A stretch of 64,000 bases of DNA from Triops longicaudatus (taxonomy: Eukaryota > Arthropoda > Branchiopoda > Notostraca > Triopsidae), in contig JAGQDJ010000112.1 in NCBI GenBank assembly GCA_022885665.1, forward strand, positions 480,163 through 544,162. Direction: 5' to 3'. How positions within the stretch are numbered: position 1 is the first letter of the stretch; every line of letters starts with the position of its first letter. Positions 22,701 through 33,926 of the stretch are shown here, piece after piece. Made by a program: the position numbers and the translations under genes. Below the pieces are notes generated by a model. It searched no databases. It was not told where the DNA came from and saw only the letters and a program-made list of their open reading frames with translations.

Positions 22701-24437
22701 AACATGTCCTAATTACTATCATCTCGAGTTTAAGAAAAGAAAACGATGAAGCATCGTTAAACATGGAGGGCCTCGGGGACTTATAACTTCTCCACACATG
22801 CGTGCACTTATAGTATCATATAAACTATGTCTTCGAATTTAAGCGTAAACATGAAGATGAACTTATTATCTTTGTAGCGGAAAACAAACTAGATGGATAA
22901 ATGAAGACTCCCTTTTTTCTTATCCGGCTCCTGCGTCTTTCCCCCCCCCCCCCTCCCCCCCATTTGTTTCGTGTAGTCTGTTCTGTCCATCAACTTGCGT
23001 TTTATCCACTAATGAAAAGAGTCCTCGCAGTTTGACTTTCTAGGAAAAGTTCTTGTCTACTACAGAGCACGGAAAATTTTGGCTGCCAACTGGCGATCTT
23101 TTGTTCCTTTTAGAGACCGATTCTTCAACAAAGGAAAACAACAGGTGGGCTACGACAGGTGCGCATAGACGCGTTCTCCGGCTGCCCTTTCGCCCTAAAG
23201 GGTCACCCATCTTTTCCAATTGCTTTTGTTCACTCTTCGTCCCTGACTCTGCAGTCAATCTTGAGCCAACCCAACGCTGGTTGGGGAAAAGAGGCTTTTC
23301 TGAATCTCTCCAACCCCAATCTCTTGAGCTTTCCTATTTCTGTTCGGCATCCTTCCGTGACAAGTTGACAAATTTTGCAGCTTCAGTATATTTTGAAAAG
23401 CCAAAACTTCTTACGGTAAAAACTTCGGGTGAACTCTATATATTGGATTACGCGCCCGAGCTGTGTTCATTAACAGTGTGGATATATACACATTTTCGTT
23501 TTAAGCCTGCTACTAAACTTTTCGGTTTTCTGCGACACCGAATACACGGAGTTCATCTTTAGTAAGTTTTGGCCAAAGTTTTACTTGCCTGTAAGTCAGA
23601 AAGAATGGTGCGCTTAAAGTTTGGTGTACGAGAAAATGTAAACGAAAGAAGTTTGGGAACAGTAAGTTTCGACCAAGTTAGAAGTTTCAGTCAGGTTTCA
23701 AAGAGTTTCTTGTTCACGATCCTTGTGAATTCGATTGCATTCCGTAAAAACTTGTGAAGTTAGACTGAGTTTTATTTGAATTGATAGTTTTATGTGTTCA
23801 ATTCGATCCCAATTTCCTAAAAAAAGTTTTAAGTTTGTTATTGAAGTTTGTGGACTTCAATAATTCTTTTGAAGCAAGTTTCTCGCTGGGGAAAGTGAGA
23901 TTAATTTTCTTAAAGATGGATTTCGGAGCATGAGATAGTGTAACGAATTGTTAACTTCTGGGGCAGGGAATGAGCTTTCATGAAACAACAGTGCTGCAAG
24001 GTCAAAAAAGAAAAGCTGGGGGCCTCAAGGCATTGACGAAGGTTGGGTGAATAAAATACCCCTTCTCAAACCTGGGGAACTTAAAGAATCAAGTATTTCC
24101 AATCAGCCAATTTTCTCTGTGAACCCCAATCTTGATGGCTCCTTCCTTATAATTACGTTGTATCTCCCTGTTGCAGAGATTTCTTGTTTTAGAATTTTGA
24201 AAGATCGATTTACACATTTTTTGGGTGTCGTTTCGTTCTCATTTTGTCCATAAAGAGAGTTAACGTGGATTACTTTTGCAGGGACGACACCCATAAAAAC
24301 TTTACTTTAAGTATGCAGTATTTCTACATCTGTACATTAATCGTTTGCGAAGCTGCTATTAAATGACCTTGTTTCATTTCTGGAAAACTTAACATTTTTC
24401 TGTTTTAGTTTATTGGTCTTGATTGCGTTGCAGTACC
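19718..24437. other. Intergenic upstream of the TOX gene
   Basis: About 4.7 kb. Nothing is clearly coding. The longest open frame is 23053-23562 (plus, 169 codons), which matches no family I recognise. The region near 24400 holds pyrimidine-rich sequence and a TTGCAG just before the TOX start, compatible with a 5' UTR intron. Confidence 0.5.
22941..22961 (+). repeat. Poly-C tract
   Basis: C13-T-C7 homopolymer run in non-coding sequence; a simple low-complexity tract. Confidence 0.95.
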
Positions 24438-27400
24438 ATGGCCAGTCAGGTAAGTGAATGATTTTTAATTAACACGATGAAGACACTAGTATTCAATACT
24501 AATTAAAATGAACTGATGGCAACTGTTTAAGGGAACATTTTAATTACCTAGATGCAGTTAAACAGCATGCTAGTTTCCTCGTTGCAAGTTTTACGCTTCA
24601 GATTGCCGAGATGTTAGAAGCTTCTCTCTAAGTTGCACCCCGTAAAATGAATCCCATGCAATTTTCACTGTTCACGTCAACGACTGTTAAATTGCTCGGG
24701 ATTGTCTCTTAAGCTAAGATTAGTTCATCAGTCAAGTTTTCAAGTTCTGAAGAATGGGTACTTTAGTCGGGGCTTCGTTTTCTAGCAAATTAGATGTTTA
24801 ATCCATTTCTCGTGACGGGCAAACGTTCTCCAAGAACTAATCACATGTTAGGGAGGAGGATGCGCATGCCTTATAATAAAAGTGGGCGCAAGATGAAACA
24901 AAATGTGTATTTTCACTATATAGGTACCTTTGATCCCGAATTATTGCTTCAAGGTGGAGGGTTCGCTAAAGTTTGCCCAATACTTTCATTGTAATAAATT
25001 AAGAAACTTGCATTTTCCTTGTCCGGATGCTTGCTCCATTTCTCTGTCGTTGTCAAACTAGAATCAACGAACAAAAATTGATTTGCATCGAAAGAGATAT
25101 ATAGCGTGACAAAAAATGCACTTTCTGGGAGGGTGTTTGTTGGTGGAAAGGGGCGAAGGTTTAATTAGAGACTGTGCTTTCATTGCCTAACTTTTGGTGT
25201 CTGGAGACATCTTGTACTGTGAATAGCAAGTTGGGTTTACTCTGCAATAATTGCCCACAGAGCTTTCAACCGCATACGCCGAGTTTCGGAGACGAAGAAT
25301 TTGATATTACACCAATGGCCGTTATGAGTGGAGAGCAACATAGTCTGTATGCTGCCCCGCAGGTAAAGAGAACAAAGTGGAACTTGATATGACCTACCGG
25401 AGTTAAAAATAAAATAAGTTGCCGAGAAAAAACAGTTACGTTTCTACCATTGGTTTTAAGTTTGAGTTGCCTACTGTTGCGTGATGCGCGAAGACTTCTT
25501 GTTGATGTCAAACTTGTATATTTATGTATTTTTCTTTATCAGATTATTTTCTTGTACGATTAAGCTAAAATGTTCACGTATGACTCGGTTCAGCACGCAG
25601 AAAAACGCTGTAGCTTTTGTGTACATATTGCGTCAAGGAAACTTTAAGACAAAACTCGAACTGCAAATGAACACTACAAAATGTCAAAAGTTTGATAACT
25701 TACTTAAATGGTCGACTTCTAAGAATATTATATATTTTTGTACTGAAAGTTATGTTCAAAAACAAGTCCAAGAAAAGACTCACACGTGCTTACGGGTGAA
25801 AAGATTCGAAATCTTTTCGTGAGTACAAAACAAAATTCCAATAAACTTTCGGGAATGACTCACGAGATTTCTAGAAGCTAAATTTCCCTTTTACCGAGCT
25901 CCGAACTTAATTGCTAGACAGCAAATTAATTTTAAGAAAGCATTATACGAGTCATTCTCAAGATTTTATCTCAAGAAATTTTGTAGTATTTTTTTATGAT
26001 TATTTTTTTAGAAATTGTGAACTACTTTCAGGGAAATTCTTTGAAACGCTTTTCTTGATCTTAATTCCCGAAGGCGGACAAAAGCCTTTGCTTTTCGCTT
26101 TTCTGCCGTCTGTCTATTTAAACTCCGACTGAAATTTGGATTTTTCTGTATGTGTAAATACTCGTTAACAATTTAGTATTTGCCATTGTACTTGAACATA
26201 ATAGTTATACCACAGTTTGTGTTTCGGTCAATTTTCATTAGCGCTGCAGTATCTTTTTGTAAAACTCTTGCTAAAATATTCTCTTTTTAGAAATTGAACA
26301 ATGATGTAGTGATTACGAAAAGCAATTGACGATGACGTAAGGAATTCTGAGAATTGTAGGTAGTTTGACATGAAAAGATTTTACTTTCGCTTTTTTGCAA
26401 TGAAATTAGGTCCCGTGTTCGAAAAGTAAATGACAAGTAGCGTTAAGTGTATTTTTACTGTTTTGTAAAAGAAAGCTAGATCGTAGGTCAACAACAGTAA
26501 AACAAACATTTTGGGTCTTTATTATAGGATGAAGTGCAAGCACAAAGCGGAAACGTCCTTGTATATGGCAAACCTACTCAACCACACCCAATGTACGTGC
26601 ACGGAACAATGACCACTGAGTAAGTATTGTGATTACGTCTCTAAGAAACTCAGCTTCTCATTGGAGGGTTCATTAGATCTGATAAAATTGCGTAACTTTA
26701 TTTTCGTAAGCTTTGAGGCGTTCCTTATAAATATGTTCTTTCTTGTGCAGCACGGCTTTCGAACCTGTCCCAGCGTATGTAGGTCAAAACTACGTTCCAC
26801 ATATGATGAACCAACATCACATGGTGCACCCGCAGCAACACCAACTACAAGAGCAGCAACCACCACAAGCGGCACTCTGGCCGTCCTCCTCGTCACCGCA
26901 CGCAATCGTTAACTCTCCTAGCGGAGATAGTGACGATAGTGAGGACAATTCCAACGCTCAAGTAGCTTTCAAGAAACAAGCCCTTGTTAAATATTGTAAT
27001 GAAATGGTCCGTAGGTTGTTACTGCGAAACTCGGTGGTGGAAGCGAACCCTCCAATGCTGCGAAGAAAGCCAAAATCCAGAAAAAGAAGAAGAAAAAGGA
27101 TCCGAATGAACCTCAAAAGTAGTTCGTATAGCAATAACTCTTTGTGAACTTTTGTTTATTGTTATTCTACTTTTTTTATTTTTTTCGTTTTTACAAAATA
27201 CAGGCCCGTTTCGGCGTATGCTTTATTCTTTCGCGATACACAAGCAGCCATCAAAGGACAAAATCCTAACGCGAGTTTTGGAGAAGTTTCCAAAATCGTT
27301 GCGTCGATGTGGGATGCACTGGATACGGATCACAAAAATGTAACTTTTCGTTTCTAACCTGGTCAATGAAACTGTCATTTGAATAGAATCACGTTATGCG

Positions 27401-28896
27401 TATACCAATGATATGCAACAGTCATAACATATGCGTGTGGTGAACTAAACTGTATTTACAGTGTAGCACACAATATCTCAGCGTTTGTTTTGTCTATCAT
27501 TCGTTCAGCTTTTGCAATATCGTACTAGGTAAACACAAAAGAGTAGATATTTTTTGGTGTGTGCATCAACGGACGTCGGTTAGAAAAAGTAACAGGAGTA
27601 AAACTTAGATTGTAAACGTATATTATTGATATGCGTTGGAAGGAAAATGTGCAGTTTCTAGTTTTGCTGATTGAAAGTTCACTATTTTAATTACTTTGTT
27701 TCATTTGTCCCGCTTGTCTTGTTTTTCTCCAGGTATATAAAAAGAAGACTGAGGTGGCCAAAAAAGAGTATCTGAAAGCTTTAGCCGCATATAGGGCTTC
27801 GCTTGTGTCCAAGGTAAAGTACAAGACCTAGGTATATTTGCGCTGTAATACTAGAACTTACTGTCATTATAGGGCGAAAACGAGGAAGGAAAAGGTTATA
27901 GTTCGTTTCCCGGCTTTTCAGCTGCGGCTTATACTGCCGGTACGGTTACGTCTACCGCGTCGCCTGCGCATGTAGCTCATACTACGGCCGTCTCGGTTAA
28001 TATCAACGCCCCAGATCTTATGAATCAAGTAATTAAGTATTTGTAAGCTTGGAATCCTTGAAGTGATATAATCTTTGCACAGAGTCCTGCCGCCGGGCAG
28101 AGTGTAAACAGTCCCACCAATAACCAGTGTTATCCACCGAATAACGCACCAGCATATAACCAGTACACTCGAGTAATCTTGAAAATCAGTTGAAACTGAT
28201 GTGTTGAGTGAAAATTTGCATATCTTTTAACTTACTGCACTACGTTTAGGCTGTACCCTCCAAGGAAAACACGACTCAGCAGATCGGGCGGCCCGTGACT
28301 GCCGTTATGCCTGTACAACATAATATGCATTCCAGTGCTCAACCCCAGCCTTCTCAATCACCCGGAGGAAACGGATACTCACAATGTGTCCGCTCGGGGT
28401 GCCCTAACCCTGCGGTCCATAATACGGAATGGGAAGATGAGTATTGCAGCAATGAGTGCGTTGTGAGTCATTGCAGGTAAATACTGAGGCATTGTTCTTT
28501 GACAAGGTTGAAGCTTTGGAACTTCAGAGTGGTCAAACTTTTTTCACATTACCCTTTAGCAAAATCAGTTTATTGAGCGCATTCAAATTTGCTGCATTTT
28601 GTATAACTTTTGAATTTGAAATATTTTTTATTTGCTTAGTGTTCGCAAGTGGATTCCAACGTTCGACGCTATTAATTATGCCCAATGTTGGGTTTCATTT
28701 TTCTTTCATGAATTTGGGTAGTTCTCGTATAAGTTACAGTAGAAAGCTAGCATTGAAATATGAATTCTGTCTGACTACCTGTTTATGTATATATAAAAAA
28801 AAAAATATTTTTTACCTGGAACTGACAGAATTGTGAACTTTGTAATTTTTTCATGCCCTCAGAGATGTATTTGCGTCGTGGGTCACCAGCAACTGA
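24438..28896 (+). CDS. TOX: TOX-family HMG-box protein
   Basis: Chromatin-associated HMG-box factor of the TOX/TOX4 family. Exons: 24438-24449, 25261-25362, 26528-26619, 26751-26961, 27015-27118, 27204-27339, 27733-27813, 27873-28028, 28083-28172, 28250-28476, 28863-28896, giving 414 residues. N-terminus has the family block HTPSFGDEEFDITPM. A Gln/His-rich stretch and an acidic SGDSDDSEDN run follow, then a lysine run KIQKKKKKKDPNEPQK (likely NLS). The HMG box spans about 168-246 (PVSAYALFFRDTQAAIKGQN, GEVSKIVASMWDAL, KKEYLKALAAYRAS). A Pro/Ser/Thr-rich region leads to the C-terminal Cys motif CVRSGCPNP, DEYCSNECVVSHCR and DVFASWVTSN, typical of TOX proteins. Start codon context TACCATGG is good; the first exon encodes only MASQ, so an alternative upstream start remains possible. 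It cannot be assigned to one vertebrate paralogue. Confidence 0.92.
25363..26527 (+). other. TOX intron 2
   Basis: A 1.17-kb intron (donor CAG|GTAAAG, acceptor TTATAG). AT-rich; open frames inside have no resemblance to known proteins. Intron 1 (24450-25260, 811 bp) is similar in character. Confidence 0.75.
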
Positions 28897-30684
28897 AACG
28901 AATGCGTTGCAGCCATAACCATGTTGTTACGTCGTCTATGTGAGACCTCTTTTGTTTGCCTTATTACAAGAAAATCTTTTTTACGTAAGTTGGACTGTCT
29001 TGTGGACGAAGAAGTCTACGAGGTATATTGGAGAAGAGCGATTTGGCAAGTTGTCATTCGTGCAATGTAAACTTGCGTTCATGTCCTAACTGTATCCGTG
29101 TAAGTGCTCATATGTAATAATAAAACATAGCAAAGTTAAAAGTTGCACGGCGTTATAAATTGGTACAGATTCTTGTGAAGTTCGGGTAAACTTTCAATTA
29201 CTATGTTTGTCGCTTTCAACGTGAAATGACTAACGAAAAATGCTAAGTGCACTAGTTCCTCAAACAGAGTTGCGTCTTTTTTTTTTTTGAGCGCGGTTGC
29301 TCATTCGCTCTTAATTGTGAATAAAGAAAAGAGTTACCGCTCACACACGCTTTCTTTCCCATTTGAATACGAGTATATCTAAAAAAATCTAATAATGAAA
29401 AACAACTTCTCTATTTGTCGCTTTACTGTTCAGTTGTGTCGAATCTTCGTAAAGGTTTGCGTACCAACCTTCGCGTGTACTCAGTGTAAGCACGCAACAT
29501 TTGTGCGTGCAAACCGCAACAGTGTAAACTACTGTATGTTAAAAATCGCTTCTTTTTAAAGAAGCGCGCTCGTTTCAAATTTTCGCTTGCGCTCACTCGC
29601 AATTTTTAGAAAAGAGCTCGCTCGGAAGTTTTTTTCGCTGCTGACTTGAAAAAAAAATTCTCAAAAATTTCTACTTTCTAAAAATACTACTTTTTTAACT
29701 ATATTACTTAAAAAATACTACTTTTACTTTAAAAACATGAGGTTAACTTAAACCAAATTTCACTAACTTAACATTTCCATTTTTCCGTTGTCTTTCTACG
29801 GATATTTTGTATAAGTGCATAAAAACTCCAAGATATAATAAATTTACGAAACGGGAGAAAAATTGTCTAATTCTGCTTGGTTTTCGCAGGTTACTTAAAT
29901 TGTGGTAGCCTTCGGTAAGTTAGGTTTTGCTAGTTATGGAACTGACAGGAGGGGAAAGTATCAAAATTCCATAGACTAAACTGGGTTAAGGGTGTTAATA
30001 CATAGCATCACCTGATCTACCTTGGAGCACAAGAGCAGAACACAAAGCCAATCAACTTTTGCCAGATAGGACAATTAACATAACTGGTAGACGGCTTTCT
30101 TTCAATGCGCGAAAAAATTAGCTAGTAAAAAATCCGTTAGATAGCGATCTAGTTGCGAGCGTCCACTCATTTGCTCTCTGCTCGCGCTCGCGAAAAAAAA
30201 GAGCAATCGTGCTAATCTCCCCTGAAATTTCGAGAGCACTAACTTTAGCTCTGATTGTATGCCTTTTTAAGATATAGTGCGTGAGAAACAGGTCCGGATT
30301 ATATAGAATGAAAACCTCGGAAACATGAGATGGAAACAAAGCCCCGGTAAAGTTCTCTATTTTTTAAAAAAAATCGCTATTTGTTTTGAAAAAATCTATA
30401 TTGCGTAAAACTGAAATTAATGCTCCATTTTCCGGCAGAATTATAAGCTTTCGTAGAAGTTTCCATTCGTGCAACAAAGTGCATAAGAAACCGCAGACTG
30501 TTGATAAGACAACTGTTGATAAAAACTAAGCACCAGGTGGCGAAACAGTAGCATCGATTTAAAACGTTCAAGCTTCAGACTACCTTCTCCTGATTAGTAA
30601 TTTCTACATTCTGGAGCTAGGTTCCTGTCTGGGAAGTGTGTATATACATTGTGGATAAGGTATAACAATATTAAATTCGCCAAG
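28897..30684. other. Intergenic between TOX and NDUFV2
   Basis: About 1.8 kb: TOX 3' UTR, then NDUFV2 promoter. It contains a T-run at 29279-29290, several GCTCGC-type motifs, and a 20-bp inverted repeat at 29547-29566 (CGCTTCTTT / AAAGAAGCG). No gene recognised. Confidence 0.6.
29119..29124 (+). terminator. Candidate poly(A) signal of the TOX gene
   Basis: First canonical AATAAA on the plus strand downstream of the TOX stop, about 220 bp after it. Position fits a short 3' UTR. Confidence 0.55.
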
Positions 30685-32018
30685 ATGATGAGGTTTATGG
30701 AACGCAGTCTTGGGAAATTTTGTTACGTAAGTACGCCTCACACAATTGAAATTTTCTATATTGTAGTATATAGCCGTGAATAAATTGTAAAAAAAATCAT
30801 TTTGTATTTCTCATTCTTGTAACAGTTTTTGTGCTAAGTAAACCACTTCGATTTGTCTTTCCGCAGGATAAGTTTTCCCGTACTATGCATTTGTCTGCCG
30901 CAAATAGAAGCGACAGTCTTTTTGTGGTAAGATTTTTTAAAAACGTTATAGATATTTTTCGCTTAAGTGGGATGTTTACTCTGTTTTCAGCACCGCGATA
31001 CTCCAGAAAACAATGCCGATACACCTTTCGAATTCACAAGCGAAAATAAGCAAGTATGTTTATTTGTACAGATCTGATAGTTAATAAGAAACAACTGACA
31101 TTTCTCTTAATAGCGAGCTGAAGCTATTATGTCCATTTATCCAGACGGACACAAGAGAGCGGCTGTTATCCCACTCCTAGATCTTGCCCAGCGTCAAAAC
31201 GGAGGCTGGCTGCCTATCTCGGCTATGCATGCGGTTGCTAATTTACTTCAGATGCCCAAGATGCGTGTTTACGAAGTTGCAACGTTTTACACCATGTTTA
31301 ACAGGTAAAAGAATTCTGTTTTATACGCATTTACGTTTTTCAAGGAAAGAAAGAATCTAAAAAATCTAAATGTTAAGGTTTTTAATGTGCGTCGAAGAGT
31401 TTGTCTCACCCATAGGTCAAAATAACCATTTATTTGCCTCTATTTTTCTTTTTGTCGGCTTTGAGTTTGTTTCACTTTTTTATTTTCTAGCGTACTTTGT
31501 TACATAACCGTTATAAGGACACCTTGTACGTAGCGACAATATAGTAATGTATTACGTAACTTTTTAATTTCGTTTTTTTTTAGGAATCCCGTTGGCAAAT
31601 ATTTCGTCCAAGTGTGTACTACTACTCCCTGTTGGTTGCGGGGTTCAGATCAGATTATGTCTTGTTTGGAGAAGAAACTGGGCATCAAGGCTGGAGAAAC
31701 AACTCCAGACAAGCAGTTCACCATGGCTGAGGTGGAATGCCTGGGAGCTTGCGTTAATGCTCCAATGGTGCAAATAAATGACAACTTTTACGTAATAACG
31801 ATAGATATCTCTTGTGGAACAACCCTTCAACGATTTTCTGCTCATAGGAAGACTTAACTGAAAAAGATATGGAATCCATTATTGATGAGCTGAAAGCAGG
31901 CAAGACTCCTCGCGCCGGCCCTCGAAGTGGTCGTTTCGCTGCCGAGCCAGCAGGAAAATTAACTTCTTTAATTGAACCTCCTCCTGGACCTGGCTTTAAA
32001 ATCCAGTCCGGATTGTAA
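30685..32018 (+). CDS. NDUFV2: NADH dehydrogenase (ubiquinone) flavoprotein 2, 24-kDa complex I subunit
   Basis: Mitochondrial matrix-arm subunit of complex I that carries the N1a [2Fe-2S] cluster. Exons: 30685-30726, 30867-30926, 30991-31053, 31114-31304, 31584-31791, 31848-32018, giving 244 residues (human 249). The N-terminus (MMRFMERSLGKFCY, KFSRTMHLSAANRS) is basic, without acidic residues at the very start, as in a mitochondrial presequence. Family blocks follow: RDTPENN, AAVIPLLDLAQRQNGGWLPI, VYEVATFYTMFNR. The four cluster cysteines are C130 and C135 (QVCTTTPCWLRGS) and C171 and C175 (VECLGACVNAPMVQIND). The Pro/Gly-rich C-terminus PPPGPGFKIQSGL is typical. Introns are short (60-280 bp). 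Identification is certain. Confidence 0.98.
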
Positions 32019-33926
32019 ACAAAATGACATTGTGAGAGTAAGAAAACAAAACTTGTGTTTCTTATTCTGTGAGTGTAAGAATTAGAAAGAAAAACACATA
32101 TAATATTCAAAAATCTGGATGAATGTTTCTAACTCTACTCTTCTCGTGCACATTTACACAGAAAAGATTATAAACGATGTGCGATTTAACATTGTTAAAG
32201 AAAACAGAGGACTTTTGCGTACGGCTCGTGAGCATATTTTGTATGCTAGGGGAATGTTTTAAGCGTTGAAAACTTTCACGCAAAAACTTTGATTTTCGTT
32301 TATAATTTTAATGTTTCTGACTAACGAAATATGTCGGAAACCGTGTTTTACCCCAAATTTGAGTAGATAAATATCGGGCACGGTACTGGATAGGCGACTT
32401 GTCGCTGAAGTGAGGGAAATTCCGTCGACATAAGGTTAAATGTACTTTTTTAAGTCAGACTTCAGTTGAACTCTCGTAGGTCAAATTCGCAGAAACCGTT
32501 TCTTGCACTACGGCACATTCCGCTGAGCTGGATTACAATAGCATGACTCTTGACCAGCCAAGCGTTGATGCGGAACCCCAGAAAAGCTAGACTGAAGTCG
32601 GGTAAAATCTTGACTACTAATTTTGACTGGAGTAATTGATTTCAAGGATGCCTATACACTGCCTCCTCTTCCCTCGTCGTGGTTTAACAGAACTCGCGCA
32701 AATATCTAGTGCAGATATGTCACAAAGCAGATCAGATTCATATTCATCACACGCTGTAAGAGGACTTGGAAGAACAAGTTGCAGCTGATGGTACTCGGTA
32801 ATATTACAAACAGCAGAACATGCGTTTGCTTATACTTTTACCTTTCCGTCCAGTTTATTTTCAGTAACTTTCGTTATCATTTTATGATTATTTCAAAGTA
32901 AGTAATTTGCCTTATTTGGTAACATTCTGGGAAGTTCATAGTGTATTAGCTTTTACGTCTTTTATTATTTTTTAAATATTTTTGCATCAGAGCTGTCCCT
33001 GGTCATCTCGAAACTTAAAAGTAATCACGGGGAAGAGAATCTAGCAAGCTGCAGATCTGCCTTGCAAGCGCGTATTACAGAGCGATGTTTCAAGGATTGC
33101 ATTGCTGCTTTCGCTCGGTAACAAGTAAATTAAATAACTTGGGCTCTATTCAAATGTTCAGATGGCATTGGAAACCCAACTCTACAAACAGAGGCTGTAT
33201 GGTACAGAATGTACAGTGATTGTAGACGTCATTAGAAGCTTTTTATCAATGCATTTTTCAGGCTGTCCTCACAACCCTAGTCAGTTTCGTAAAAAAATTA
33301 AAGTAACTCAGTTGAACGTTTTCCTTAAAATGGCGTCTCTTAGCCTGAAAATTTGCTTATGTAGGTCTTTTCCTTAATTTCAGTATCGTGGGTTTTGCCA
33401 TATACTGTCCGTGTTTGTCGTTAGCAGCTAATTGAGTGCTGCGTTTTGTTGCGTTTTCTATGCACATGAATGTGCTGTTTTTCTTTCCGTTTTAATATCC
33501 ATAAGTTAGATCCTTAAGACATTAGGGTTAAAATAAACGCATTAAATCATAGAAGTAGTCACAGTCAATCAATCGCAACCCTGCATTGTATTTGACTCCT
33601 TTTTTAAAGATATATTCCCACTTAGATACAGATTTCCAACTGGGGAAAGCTAAACGGTAAGTCGTGGTCAAGAGAAAGGTGAATATACACGAAAATCCTG
33701 AGATGGGGAAATTTCCGGATTGTCTTTTGTTCAGGGCATGAGGTAATAGGAAAGAACATATAAAAGTAAATAACGAATAAACGGATTGTACGTATATAAA
33801 AGCAGCGTTTACACACGAAAAACGGTTCGCCTTTAACTACATAACGGTATATTTTTTTTTTGTCACAGATTATTATAAATTAGCACTTTTCTTTTTTTTT
33901 TGCATCTGAATTAATTGACAGTAAAT
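32019..33926. other. Intergenic between convergent NDUFV2 and RIM genes
   Basis: About 1.9 kb holding the 3' UTRs of NDUFV2 (plus) and RIM (minus). Several poly-T runs occur near 33850-33900. No coding sequence recognised. Confidence 0.6.

Noticed and set aside
22921..22970. Poly-C tract as a possible gene-regulatory or telomeric element
   Set aside because: A single homopolymer with one interruption, no telomere repeat units and no associated gene.
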